A stretch of 64,000 nt of DNA from Verrucomicrobiota bacterium. GTDB lineage: Bacteria; Verrucomicrobiota; Lentisphaeria; JABSQK01; JAJFLO01. The stretch spans positions 88,497 through 152,496 of the forward strand of contig JAJFLQ010000011.1 of the NCBI GenBank assembly GCA_021772615.1. The letters run 5' to 3'. The notes beneath the pieces were generated by a model. It was not told the DNA's origin, did not search any database, and was given only the letters and a program-made list of their open reading frames with translations. Each line of letters starts with the position of its first letter. Position 1 is the first letter of the stretch. The position numbers and the translations under genes were made by a program. Shown piece by piece: positions 9,944-19,123 of this stretch.

Positions 9944-10933
9944 CTATAACTCGGTGAGTGCGGATTCTGAAATCTGGTAGGTGACCTCACCCGTCTGGGT
10001 TTGATTCTCTGCCACCTGACCGTTCAGCGTATGGCTTAGTCGATACGAATGGAAATATTCTATATCGATGGATCCTCCGAAGCCATCGTTCGGATTCCAA
10101 TCCAGTTCTGTGCTGTTTTTTGCCGGATTCGATACAACCTCGATATTGCAATATGATAGACTTGTGACGAGTCGAACCGGTTGTGCCGAAGAAACCTCGC
10201 ATTCCTGCTGGCTATTGGTTTGCGGATCGAGGTCATATCCAATAACAATCTGGAACTGACCGTATCCGGAATTTTCGAACGGGTCGTAAGACGCCGCGAT
10301 AAAATAGGCGCCGTTGTTACCGTATAGCGTGGCCTCATTGCCGTCGCTGCTGGTGATAATCACGGCTTCGCTGTCGTTCAGTAGAAATCCTGGTTGTACG
10401 CTGTTGTTGGCGTGTGTAATGGAGATTGGCACGACATCGTCATCGACTACCTGGCTGAGGGCAGTGACCCTCGCATCGGCAAAAACCGCCAGCGAGCCTA
10501 TACGGGCGTGCCAACCACATACCAGCAGCGGATCGGCCGGACGAATTGTCATCGGATGTCCACCGAGATATCCGTTGGAATACGTATTCCCTTCCCGGTT
10601 CACATCCATCGGACAACGTATATCGTCGGCGCTCTTAAGATAGCCGGCATGACGCAACGTACTGACCACAGGTTCCGCAGCAAATGGGTAAATGTCGTGA
10701 TCATCCGCGTAGGCTTTCAGTGCCATGCCGATGGCAAACAGATTAAATTCGCAGGTCGACCTGTGGGACGCTGTGCGGGCCTCGTTCAGCGCGGGCATGA
10801 GCATGACGCTGAGGATAGAGATCACACCGATTGACAACACGGCTTCGGCGAATGAAAACGTAAAACACCGTTTCCGTTCGGCGACGCGGACGTGAGTAGT
10901 GCGAGCGGATGCCAGCGTTTCATTTGATTTCAT
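9944..10933 (-). CDS. Prepilin-like protein with atypical type IV N-terminus
   Basis: 329 residues. The N-terminus has a basic stretch, then CFTFSFAEAVLSIGVISILSVMLMPALNEAR. This resembles the FTLIELLVVIAIIAILAALLLPAL signature of PVC-type pseudopilins, but the usual Gly before Phe is Cys and the acidic residue lies at +7, not +5. The segment RSTCEFNLFAIGMALKAYADDHDIYPF matches the post-helix region of these proteins, where an N-terminal pilin helix carries a Cys-rich globular domain. The C-terminal domain is beta-rich and unassigned. Processing by a prepilin peptidase is uncertain because of the altered cleavage site. Confidence 0.6.
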   Translation of the reverse strand: MKSNETLASARTTHVRVAERKRCFTFSFAEAVLSIGVISILSVMLMPALNEARTASHRSTCEFNLFAIGMALKAYADDHDIYPFAAEPVVSTLRHAGYLKSADDIRCPMDVNREGNTYSNGYLGGHPMTIRPADPLLVCGWHARIGSLAVFADARVTALSQVVDDDVVPISITHANNSVQPGFLLNDSEAVIITSSDGNEATLYGNNGAYFIAASYDPFENSGYGQFQIVIGYDLDPQTNSQQECEVSSAQPVRLVTSLSYCNIEVVSNPAKNSTELDWNPNDGFGGSIDIEYFHSYRLSHTLNGQVAENQTQTGEVTYQISESALTEL

Positions 10934-11503
10934 GCTACGGCTTCGGCCAACTCCAGCAAACGTTGTATTGTTTACGACCCTTTATTCCTATTCCGCTACT
11001 ATCCGGTGATTCAAATTCAAACCAGCCGGGATCACGTCCCTGCGTAGGGTCTTGCCGCATCCCCTCGTAATAGCATTATACGTACCATAATTAAAGGCGT
11101 TACTTGAGATGCATCAAACAAAACAATGGCGCCTCGCAGACAATGAACTCCGATGCCAACGGATCGCGCAAGTCGTACTGTTGGAGTTCGCACTTTAGTG
11201 TGGGTTTCACGCTATGTACAGCAATAGGTGCGGCGCAAGCACGCTGAAGCGCGAACGGATAGCGCAACGGGCAACCTGCTTCAGCATCCGATTCTCCACG
11301 TCCTTGCGTGTACCTCGACCAGGTTCGGTCAGGTCTAACGTCGTAACTTGGCATTGCAAATCGAGGGTTGATGCCGTACCTTGGCGTTGTTAACGGCGTT
11401 GACGATGACAAGAATAGTGTCTGAGGTTTTGTCAACCATCTTTTACAGCCGGCAAGGTTGCAACGGCTGCTTTTGAAAATTGATCTCGATATAATGGAAC
11501 GAT
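10934..11503. other. Intergenic region with repeat copy R5 and the lemA upstream region
   Basis: 570 bp without a supported gene. Repeat copy R5 spans about 11180-11258: GGAGTTCGCACTTTAGTGTG, then GCGCAAGCACGCTGAAGC and GCGAACGGATAG. The part next to lemA (11440-11503) should hold its promoter, but I see no clear -35/-10 pair. Confidence 0.5.
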
Positions 11504-12109
11504 ATGATGCAAACCAAAAACTTGATTCTAGCCGCTGCTATACTGGGGCTGTCGCTATTCACCACAGGCTGCGGCGTCCGTGCAATTCCCAAACAGAAAA
11601 ATGCCGTTGAGGCCGCGCTTGCCGAGATCACAAACCAGTACAAGCGACGCGCAGATCTGATTCCCAACCTCGTGCAGACCGTCAAGGGCTACGCGAAACA
11701 CGAACAGGGCACACTCGAAGCAGTGGTTGCAGCACGGGCGAAAGCAACACAGACGACGATCGATCCATCCAATCTCAGCGCCGACCAGATTTCACAGTTT
11801 CAGGCGGCACAGGGCGGATTATCCCAGGCATTGGGTAAACTCATGGTTGTGGTCGAAAAATATCCGGACTTGAAGGCAGACCGAAACTTTCGTGAACTCC
11901 AGGCACAATTGGAGGGAACAGAGAATCGTATTACGGTAGCGCGGCAGCGCTATATCGAAAGCATCAAGATCTTCAACGACCTGGTGACGGTGCCCCCGGA
12001 AAGCTGGGTGAATTCGGCCTTTTATAAACACGCGAAAATGCCTCAATGGGAAGTGGCAGAGGAAGAAAAGGCAAAGATCGAAATCACACCGAATGTGTCG
12101 TTTGAATAG
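11504..12109 (+). CDS. lemA: LemA family lipoprotein
   Basis: 201 residues. A lipoprotein signal ends in FTTGC (Cys23), so the protein is probably lipid-anchored. The body is the alpha-helical LemA fold with its usual marks: EITNQYKRRADLIPNLVQTVKGYAKHEQGTLEAVVAARAKA near residues 42-82 and ENRITVARQRYIESIKIFND later. LemA proteins are commonly encoded beside TPM-domain (YgcG-type) proteins, as here, where the next gene overlaps by 17 bp. Its biochemical role is unknown. Start ATG 11504 follows GGAA at good spacing. Confidence 0.92.
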   Translation: MMQTKNLILAAAILGLSLFTTGCGVRAIPKQKNAVEAALAEITNQYKRRADLIPNLVQTVKGYAKHEQGTLEAVVAARAKATQTTIDPSNLSADQISQFQAAQGGLSQALGKLMVVVEKYPDLKADRNFRELQAQLEGTENRITVARQRYIESIKIFNDLVTVPPESWVNSAFYKHAKMPQWEVAEEEKAKIEITPNVSFE

Positions 12110-12854
12110 CTTCCACCACACCCTCGGTTTGGTTGTTTTCCTGTGCGCGACGGCCGCACATGCAGAGGACTTCAGTATTCCGCCCCTCCGCGAACCTGTG
12201 ACGGATCAGGCCGGCATGATTACGCCGGCGCATCGCCAGATGTTGAATGCCGTCTTATCACAGCTTCACGCCAAAGGCGGCTCACAGATCGCGGTTTTGA
12301 CCATGCCGAATCTAAGCGGGTTGACGATCGAGCAGGCGTCAATAAAGATCGTCGATGCCTGGCAGCTCGGTTCTAAGGCGAACGATAACGGCGTCTTGTT
12401 GTTGGTCGCCCATGACGAGCGCCGCATGCGCATCGAGGTGGGCCAGGGTCTGGAAGGTTCACTCACCGACGCCTATGCCAAGCGTATCATAGACGAGGCC
12501 ATGGCCCCGTTGTTCAAAACCGGCAACGTCTCGGACGGCATCGTGGTAGGCATAGCCCAGATCATCCAGTACACCGACCCGGAATTCGATATTGACAAGG
12601 CGATGGGTGGGCAACGACCGCGCATGGCGCAACAGCGCCGTCCGTCGCCGCTCGGGCAACTCATCTTTATCGTGCTCATGTGTGTGCTGATATTTGGCAA
12701 TCGCGGCGGTAGTTCCGCGCTGCTGTGGTTCGGCCTCGGCGCGCTGAGCGGCGGCGGTGGTCGCAGGGGCGGTTTCGGTGGCGGCGGCGGTGGCGGCGGC
12801 TTTAGCGGCGGCGGCGGCGGTTTCAGTGGCGGCGGCGCCTCGGGAGGCTGGTGA
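12093..12854 (+). CDS. TPM-domain protein, YgcG family
   Basis: 253 residues. A signal peptide (LGLVVFLCATAAHAE) is followed by a TPM domain: IPPLREPVTDQAGMITPAHR, then AVLTMPNLSGLTIEQASIKI, then the GVLLLVAHDERRMRIEVGQGLEG core. A membrane segment (LIFIVLMCVLIFGN) and a Gly/Ser-rich tail (GGGGGFSGGGASGGW) end the protein, the standard YgcG layout. TPM domains of this family have been linked to phosphatase-like activity and photosystem repair in plants; the bacterial function is open. It overlaps lemA upstream and shares a TGATG junction with the next gene. Confidence 0.9.
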   Translation: MCRLNSFHHTLGLVVFLCATAAHAEDFSIPPLREPVTDQAGMITPAHRQMLNAVLSQLHAKGGSQIAVLTMPNLSGLTIEQASIKIVDAWQLGSKANDNGVLLLVAHDERRMRIEVGQGLEGSLTDAYAKRIIDEAMAPLFKTGNVSDGIVVGIAQIIQYTDPEFDIDKAMGGQRPRMAQQRRPSPLGQLIFIVLMCVLIFGNRGGSSALLWFGLGALSGGGGRRGGFGGGGGGGGFSGGGGGFSGGGASGGW

Positions 12855-13507
12855 TGCCGTTACCACGCTGGATATCGACCTACCTAGACGATGAGCATCA
12901 CCAGTCGATCGAAAACGCGATTGCGGCAGCCGAGGCCAATACATCAGGCGAAATCGTACCGATGATCGTACGGCGATCATCCACGATCGGGCATGTACCG
13001 GTGGTCGTGTTTGCCTTTCTCGTGATTGTGTTTCTGGCAGCGAATACGCCGGCGCACATCGCGGAATTGATCGGTCACCACTGGGGATGGTTGATCGTCG
13101 AAGCCATTGTTATTTATGTTACGGCGATCGGATTGTCCCTGATACCTGCCGTGCAGCGGTTATTCACGCCGAAGGCCGATCAAGTTTCGCAGGTGCACCG
13201 ACGAGCAGAGATTGAGTTTTTCGAAGCAAAGCTCAACCAGACACAGGACGCCACGGGTATTCTTCTTTTCGTCTCAATGCTGGAGCGCCGCGCCGTTGTT
13301 CTGGCCGATGAAGGAATCGCCGAAAAACTTCCTCAGGAGACTTGGGACGAGGTGATCGGCATCCTCCTCGACGGCATCAAGCACGGAGATCTTACGCAGG
13401 GATTCGTCGACGCCATTGGCAAGTGCGGCAACCTTCTCGCACCGCATTTCCCGATTCAGCCGAATGATGAAAACGAGCTCCGAGATCATCTGGTCATTAA
13501 AGAATGA
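12854..13507 (+). CDS. Membrane TPM-domain protein, third gene of lemA operon
   Basis: About 217 residues. It begins MPLPRWISTYLDDEHHQSIENAIAAAEANTSGEIVPMIVRRS, the characteristic start of the shorter TPM-domain partner found after YgcG genes. Two membrane helices follow (VVVFAFLVIVFLAAN; LIVEAIVIYVTAIGLSLIP). Then comes the C-terminal TPM-like half (ATGILLFVSMLERRAVVLAD, then a segment containing GIAEKLPQETWDEVI). The start is ATG 12854, overlapping the TGA of the preceding gene; an in-frame GTG sits directly before it. Three translationally coupled genes suggest one membrane-associated complex. Confidence 0.85.
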   Translation: MPLPRWISTYLDDEHHQSIENAIAAAEANTSGEIVPMIVRRSSTIGHVPVVVFAFLVIVFLAANTPAHIAELIGHHWGWLIVEAIVIYVTAIGLSLIPAVQRLFTPKADQVSQVHRRAEIEFFEAKLNQTQDATGILLFVSMLERRAVVLADEGIAEKLPQETWDEVIGILLDGIKHGDLTQGFVDAIGKCGNLLAPHFPIQPNDENELRDHLVIKE

Positions 13508-14333
13508 CGGCTCGATCCTGGCAGAAAACGCACGTTCCGCACAAACGATTCCATCTGTGCCATACTCGACGTTGTTCTGCACAGGCCATGCAACAGAACA
13601 ACCTCTCCAGCGGCATCGGCATGGACGCTCATGAATATAGGCAATAAAAGGGTGACTATCTTCTTCACAGTATGATGCTGACATGGGAGAGTGATACATC
13701 GCGATTGCACAGGGCGAGGCGGCAGCTGAGGCTGCAAAATTCAATTCCTAAGGACCACAGCTGTAGCTGCGAACCAATGCCCCATTTGGAAATCAAGCTT
13801 TGGCTCAATTTAATCAACCTCCGATGTTCGTTGGAAGTTCACGGTCCCGCTTAGCGGATGGCTTACCTTGCGCTATTCAGAGGAACACGCAAGGCACATC
13901 TAAAGCTGTGAACTCCAACGAATGCGACACCAATGCCTAAACTCAATGTCATTGAGCTTGAACCACGAAACACTCGAAAAGCGCGAAAGCTTTTTAAAGT
14001 TGGAAAATTCGTGAATGAAGGCGATAGGCTGTACCTATTCTCCGTTCTGTTTTCGTGTATTTCGCGTGTTTCGTGGTTCAACATCCCGCAGTTGTCCGAC
14101 ATAGTCATCAACGTGATCACGTCCAGACCCCGCAGGTTTCGACGTATTCACTGAATCAGTTTAACGTCGGCTACGATATCTCCGGCGAACCCGGCAAGTT
14201 GTTTGTCTGATGTCATGAAAATTTCCGAGTCTGACAGCTGCGCTGACGTATCGATAAATGCCTTCAACGATGCTCCTCACGACGGTTTCGGACGACAGTG
14301 GCGGATAAGGGCTCGTCACCAACCACGATTCGA
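13508..14333. other. Intergenic region with several repeats
   Basis: About 830 bp with no supported gene. It contains dispersed-repeat fragments near 13751-13780 (AGGACCACAGCTGTAGCTGC), 13825-13845 and 13896-13925 (TCTAAAGCTGTGAACTCCAA), and the inverted-repeat element at 13960-14079. It separates the LemA operon from the 3' end of the DGR-linked operon. Confidence 0.5.
13960..14079. repeat. Inverted-repeat element, 120 bp, arms of about 30 bp
   Basis: The left arm starts GAACCACGAAACACTCGAAA and the right arm ends CGCGTGTTTCGTGGTTC; the arms are roughly 26/30 complementary. The interior is AT-richer and has no gene. The ACCACGAAACACRCGAAA word recalls MITE-like elements seen in many bacterial genomes. 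The ORF that crosses it on the plus strand is a by-product of the repeat. Confidence 0.7.
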
Positions 14334-15815
14334 TCAATTTTCCGGTTGCTCATCGGCGGCCTTCACGCGCATGTAGTCGAGGTAGTGCAGGTTGGCCTGG
14401 ATGTTGTCTGTGTTCGAATAGACATAGGCCAGAAAAAACTCTGCTATGGTGGCGTCGCGCTTTCGCAGCTCTTCGACCACGCGCAAGATCAGTTCCGGCC
14501 GATTGCTGTTCTCATCCTCGAATGCCTGCCACCAATCCCTGGCGCTGCCCGTCTCCTGTTCCCAATCCAGATCCTCGGCCTTGATCTTCTCGACGGTGTT
14601 AAGCAGTTCCTCCTCTGTCAAATTGCGAGTATCCGAAAATTCCGACGCCGAACCGGCAGCTCCGGACTTCACCGCGACATGCACCGGTCGCGGACTGCGG
14701 GGCAGTCCACTAAAGGCCGCATGGCGAAGCTCCTGATCGATGCGGGGCCGAATACGATCCGCAACGATCAACTCCGGTTCACCGCCGTCTATACATTCGG
14801 GAGTGATCACGACCCGCGTGATCCCCCCATCGGCCAATTCCGACCACCGGAAGTCGACGGCATCCACGGCGCGCCCGATCAGACGATGCAGACCGCGAGC
14901 GCCGGTCCCCAGATTGAAGGCGTCGCGGGCGACGGCATCCAACACGGTGTTGTCGAAGTCGAGTTCAATGCCGTGCACCGCCGCCAATCGCTGCTGCAGC
15001 GCCAGCGGCGACCGATCGATATCCCCGCCGGCAATGGCGCGCAGGTCAGTTTCGGAGAGGTCGTGCAGCACCGTAACAGTGGCGAATCTGCCGACAAACT
15101 CCGGTATCATGCCGAACGCTACCAGATCATCCGTCTCCGCCCGGCACAACGCCGCATAGGTGCCGGAATCCGGCGCATGCTCCATAGCGTTCCGGTCACG
15201 GGAGCGAAAACCGATCCGCGCGTCGTTGTCCAGCCGTTTTTCGACCACGCCGGCGAGACCGACAAAGGCGCCGGTGCAGATAAACAGCAGCCGACCGGTA
15301 TCGACGGGAGCGTGGCGCATGCTCTCGGTACCTGCGATCAGGCGTCCATCGAGCAGGGTAAGCAGCTCGTTCTGCACGCTTTCGCCGCCGACATCGCGGC
15401 CGCCACCGTCCCGCCGGCGGATCTTGTCGATCTCGTCAAGAAAGACAATGCCTTTTTCGGCCTGCCGGGGATTGTTCCCTGCCCGATCGAGCAGACTGTG
15501 AACGATATTCTCGACCGAGTTCCCCTTGTATCCCATCTCCACCAGGCCGGTGGCACCGGCGAAGCCGACGGGTACATCAAGGTACGCCGCCAGGGTCTTG
15601 ATAATATGGGTTTTCCCGACGCCGGTCGGCCCGATCAACAGGATATGATGCCGCCCCAGATCCTCACCGTGCAGGTCCCGATGCGCCTGCGACAGGTAGT
15701 GATTGTAAACCGCTACGGCTACATCCTGCTTCGCCCGCTCCTGCCCCCGAACCCGTCGATCCAGGTGCGCTATCATCTCGGTTGGTGTCGGCAGCATCTG
15801 CGACTCAGCAGTCAT
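14334..15815 (-). CDS. ClpX-like AAA+ unfoldase without zinc-binding domain
   Basis: 493 residues. ClpX features appear in order: Walker A GPTGVGKTH near residue 83, the pore-1 equivalent GYKG (GYVG in ClpX) followed by NSVENIVHSLLDRA, Walker B IVFLDEIDKI, RDVGGESVQNELLTLLDG, an IGF tripeptide (ARIGFRSR) where ClpX carries its ClpP-docking loop, then FGMIPEFVGRF and a TGARGLHR sensor-2 region. The N-terminal C4 zinc domain of housekeeping ClpX is absent, and there is a C-terminal extension of about 140 residues. The start codon overlaps the stop of the LRR-Roc-TIR gene (ATGA), so the two are translationally coupled. It is the last gene of the DGR operon and probably unfolds substrates for ClpP or remodels a complex (inference). 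Confidence 0.85.
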   Translation of the reverse strand: MTAESQMLPTPTEMIAHLDRRVRGQERAKQDVAVAVYNHYLSQAHRDLHGEDLGRHHILLIGPTGVGKTHIIKTLAAYLDVPVGFAGATGLVEMGYKGNSVENIVHSLLDRAGNNPRQAEKGIVFLDEIDKIRRRDGGGRDVGGESVQNELLTLLDGRLIAGTESMRHAPVDTGRLLFICTGAFVGLAGVVEKRLDNDARIGFRSRDRNAMEHAPDSGTYAALCRAETDDLVAFGMIPEFVGRFATVTVLHDLSETDLRAIAGGDIDRSPLALQQRLAAVHGIELDFDNTVLDAVARDAFNLGTGARGLHRLIGRAVDAVDFRWSELADGGITRVVITPECIDGGEPELIVADRIRPRIDQELRHAAFSGLPRSPRPVHVAVKSGAAGSASEFSDTRNLTEEELLNTVEKIKAEDLDWEQETGSARDWWQAFEDENSNRPELILRVVEELRKRDATIAEFFLAYVYSNTDNIQANLHYLDYMRVKAADEQPEN

Positions 15816-18800
15816 TCCGGGATTGTTCGTGCGGGCTTTCCCGTCGCCTTTTCTACCGCATCTACAAGCGGTCGCCAGGCATCCGCACCGCCGATATCGT
15901 CGGGAAGCTTTAAATACGTTCCCCGACTACTCCTTGCCTCCAACAAACGCCCTAATCCGCCCGAATTAAGAGCAGTCGCGCAATGGATCAGAAGGTCATG
16001 CAAGTACTCGAATTGTGGTTTTTGCAGGGCACTAATTGTTTTGTATTTGCCATCGAAGAATGCTGCCCGGGATTCCAGCAATAACCTTATTTTCGAGTCG
16101 ACGTTCGACGAACGCAATGCGTCCGACGGTGCAGACTCTGACGACGAGTACTTGTACATGACCAGGATCTGTTCAAGGGAACGTTTCCCCTCTTCCAAAC
16201 GAAGAATCGCATCTGCGAGTTCATATGCACAATACCACCTGCCTTCCGGATCATTGACACTGAGATAATCGTCGGACATCACCAGAATGATACACGGCGG
16301 ATGATTCAGGCTCGCCATAAACTTCACGACTTCAATTTTCTCGTCAATGCGGCAATCAGGAATCTGATACCAATTAACAACAAACCCTGCTGCGTCCAGT
16401 GCATCCTTCATTGCTTTGACATCGGGCATATCTGCGCCACAGCTGGAGATGGCGACGTCGTATTCACGCCATCCGCGAAGTCCAAACTTTTCTTCATCCA
16501 TTCGTATCTCCCGTGATTGTTCCCGTACGCAAATCGTCGATTCTCTATAGCGCTCTAACGGACTCCCGTTGGAAAAGAACAACCTCTCAACCATATTAAC
16601 CGCTTTGTCTCGATACGTTCTTTCGACCCAAAGCGTGGCGTCAATCGTGCCTTCAAATCCATTATCTTCCGAAGGCTTCCAAATCAGAGAAAAAAGCCAC
16701 TTTGGGTCTTGATCGTTCTCTCCCGCCAGTAAGCCGTTTCTGTAATACAGACCCGCGGAACCAAACCTGGACCCAAGATGCAACTGCAGTTCACGAAATT
16801 CGAATTCCGACATTGTGATGGTGTCAAACACAAAGTCCTCTTCGACCAAAATATTTTGTTTTTTGCTAAACAATCGGCGCCGCCGACTGATATGTTTCTC
16901 AATCTGGCCGGCTGCCGGCAGTAGCCATTTTTCTCCGACCAAAAATAATTTTCTGAAACTGTCGTCAGCCGACGATTGTTGAATTCCGGCTATTAATTTG
17001 CACTCCTGCATGAACTCTATAAGCTGATTTTTCTGAATCGCATCGTCCAATCCGCGCCATTCGCGCTGGGCTTCGAGATCGGCAGCATAGAACCAGCCGC
17101 CATTTTCCCTTATCAACTTGAATAGATTCCTTCCCGGCCGGATCATCTCATAAATAATCTCGGTAGCCCATTGCTGGTCCACCAATACGGTCTGCACATC
17201 GACCCCGCGAATTAAATATAGATGACCCGCCTCATGAAAGTAGGTCGTGATCGTTTCGATGTCGTCGTGATTCAACCGGATATCGGTACCTGGGCTATCG
17301 GTCCTCTGTCGACACGTCTCTTCCCACAACCTGGTAATTTCCGTGCACCAATCCGCCCATGGCAACAGCAAATGCTTTGGAGCTTTGTGTGACGACCGTG
17401 CATTGTTATTCGCCTCCAGCAAGCGTAAGAGGAAATCTTCAATTTTCTTGTATAGCAAAGGTACGACCAGTCCGTTGTCCCACGCAACCTGTCCACAGAC
17501 CTTGCTGATCCACGCTGTCAGCTCTTCGTAACTTCGGTGTTCTGCGCAATTTTCGGCCAGGCTGTTTACAAAAAATTCAGGTAAATCGTCCGCAACCTGA
17601 GCATGTCGCTTGGCCTGCTGCTTCCAATTTGGCTTGACTGGCATGTCGTCGGGGTTGTCGTTGTCGCCAAGCGTACAGACAAGCGCCACGTTGCATATCC
17701 GCCTGATCGAACGAATGTAGGCCAACCAATAATCAAGGGAATGTCGTTCATTATACGCCTCCCATTCAAGGCGATCAACACCTTCAGGCGGATCGCGTCG
17801 AACCGACGGCAGCTGACGCCAGACAAGCAGAAAAACCGATCCTTCCCTGGCAAATATCCGATGGGTCTTGTGGTAGAGATTCTGTCCGCCGAAGTCCCAG
17901 ATTCTTATACGGCCCGCAACGGATTTCCTCCCGGCACCATCCGCGTTCAACGCGGATGTGTCGATTCCCTTGGAATGGGCGATCCGTTCGGCCCACTCCG
18001 TTGATACGTTCTTCGGCAATGTGAACGGCATCGATACTGCCGCAAAACGGATGCTGTGCGTGGGATCCTCGTTCCGTTTCGGTTTGACTGACCTATTCTG
18101 CGGCAAGGCGCGTTGATCCGCATTCAAACACTCCCAGTTTATGCGTTTGGAAAGCGTTGTTTTACCGACTCCGCCATCACCGACCAACAGCACCTTTGCA
18201 TGTCCCATGATCGCCAACTCATCTCCAAATTTTTTTCGGACCAATAGTCGATCAAGGACGTTCCGGGCTTCCGCTCCACGTTCGTAGGAACCGATATGTT
18301 GATTCAAAAAAGTGTGTAAATTTTCGCTGCCGTGCAACACAATGTATTCGAGCGTCTCCGGCAGGTCGGGAAGGGTGGCAAGTGACGTGCAATCCGACAA
18401 ATTCAGGTGGCGCAATTTGGAAAATTCTGTCAGCCCCTCAACGCATTTCAGATTTTCACAGCGCGTGACGACCAACATTACGACGCTGTGCGGAAAAATA
18501 CCGAGTGTCGTCACATCCGGACAACCTGAACCATCAATGATCGAGACCGGAATATTACGCCGCTGCAACTTTCGCAGGAACCCTTTTACCAGCAAACGAA
18601 CACAGCCGTTAAAGTAGAATTCGTCGAGGTGTCCCGGTAAATGGTCGCCTAAATCTTCGCAACTCACGCAATCGCCGATGTCGAGACGTTTCAGAGTATC
18701 CGGAAGTGTTTCGATTTCTTCGAGTTGCCGGCATCCCCGCAGATCCAGGCACTCGAGTCCGGCGGGCAGGCGCGGCAGGGTGGTTAATTCCCGGATGTGC

Positions 18801-19087
18801 CAGAGATGGAGGTGAGTGATATCCGGAAACCGTGTCGCCAGGTCGTCCGGAAGTGAATCCGCGAGGGCTACGCCGTTCGCTCGATCTTCGCCGCCGCCGG
18901 AATCGAGGGTGCCGATGACGATCTTTACCAGACTGCGCTGAGATTTGTCAAGGGCGTCGCGGACGGCGTCCCAGCCGATCGATTCGCCCTCATCGAACCG
19001 CACGCCCGCGCCATTGTACAATTTCCAACCACAGCCGTCCGGGGAGAACAGAACGGCCGCGCTGTTCGCTATCTCAGCGTCATCCAT
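15812..19087 (-). CDS. LRR-Roc(COR) GTPase with C-terminal TIR domain
   Basis: 1091 residues. Residues about 85-265 are degenerate leucine-rich repeats (LPAGLECLDLRGCRQLEEIE, LKRLDIGDC, LRHLNLSDCTSLATLPDLP). A Roc-type GTPase follows: P-loop GDGGVGKTT at 303-311, switch II WDFGGQ near 397-402, which is the Roc version of DxxG. Residues about 500-870 fill the COR/linker position (PEFFVNSLAENCAEHRSYEEL, then a beta-rich part). A TIR domain occupies about 874-1040 (EYDVAISSCGADMPD, CIILVMSDDYL, RWYCAYELADA). The Glu of CAYELADA (near residue 956) is in the place of the NAD-hydrolase glutamate. It lies 36 bp after FGE1 and overlaps the ClpX-like gene by 4 bp. I infer a signal-gated NADase or nucleotide-signal producer; activity is not shown. 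Confidence 0.85.
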   Translation of the reverse strand: MDDAEIANSAAVLFSPDGCGWKLYNGAGVRFDEGESIGWDAVRDALDKSQRSLVKIVIGTLDSGGGEDRANGVALADSLPDDLATRFPDITHLHLWHIRELTTLPRLPAGLECLDLRGCRQLEEIETLPDTLKRLDIGDCVSCEDLGDHLPGHLDEFYFNGCVRLLVKGFLRKLQRRNIPVSIIDGSGCPDVTTLGIFPHSVVMLVVTRCENLKCVEGLTEFSKLRHLNLSDCTSLATLPDLPETLEYIVLHGSENLHTFLNQHIGSYERGAEARNVLDRLLVRKKFGDELAIMGHAKVLLVGDGGVGKTTLSKRINWECLNADQRALPQNRSVKPKRNEDPTHSIRFAAVSMPFTLPKNVSTEWAERIAHSKGIDTSALNADGAGRKSVAGRIRIWDFGGQNLYHKTHRIFAREGSVFLLVWRQLPSVRRDPPEGVDRLEWEAYNERHSLDYWLAYIRSIRRICNVALVCTLGDNDNPDDMPVKPNWKQQAKRHAQVADDLPEFFVNSLAENCAEHRSYEELTAWISKVCGQVAWDNGLVVPLLYKKIEDFLLRLLEANNNARSSHKAPKHLLLPWADWCTEITRLWEETCRQRTDSPGTDIRLNHDDIETITTYFHEAGHLYLIRGVDVQTVLVDQQWATEIIYEMIRPGRNLFKLIRENGGWFYAADLEAQREWRGLDDAIQKNQLIEFMQECKLIAGIQQSSADDSFRKLFLVGEKWLLPAAGQIEKHISRRRRLFSKKQNILVEEDFVFDTITMSEFEFRELQLHLGSRFGSAGLYYRNGLLAGENDQDPKWLFSLIWKPSEDNGFEGTIDATLWVERTYRDKAVNMVERLFFSNGSPLERYRESTICVREQSREIRMDEEKFGLRGWREYDVAISSCGADMPDVKAMKDALDAAGFVVNWYQIPDCRIDEKIEVVKFMASLNHPPCIILVMSDDYLSVNDPEGRWYCAYELADAILRLEEGKRSLEQILVMYKYSSSESAPSDALRSSNVDSKIRLLLESRAAFFDGKYKTISALQKPQFEYLHDLLIHCATALNSGGLGRLLEARSSRGTYLKLPDDIGGADAWRPLVDAVEKATGKPARTIPE

Positions 19088-19123
19088 GGTCCCTACCGCG
19101 ATCCTGTCGTCTCAATGATTTAA

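Noticed and set aside
13933..14154. Plus-strand ORF of 73 codons
   Set aside because: It is produced by the arms of the inverted repeat at 13960-14079.
14298..16268. Long plus-strand ORF of 656 codons
   Set aside because: Antisense to the ClpX-like and Roc-TIR genes, with no recognisable family; the minus-strand products have clear domains.
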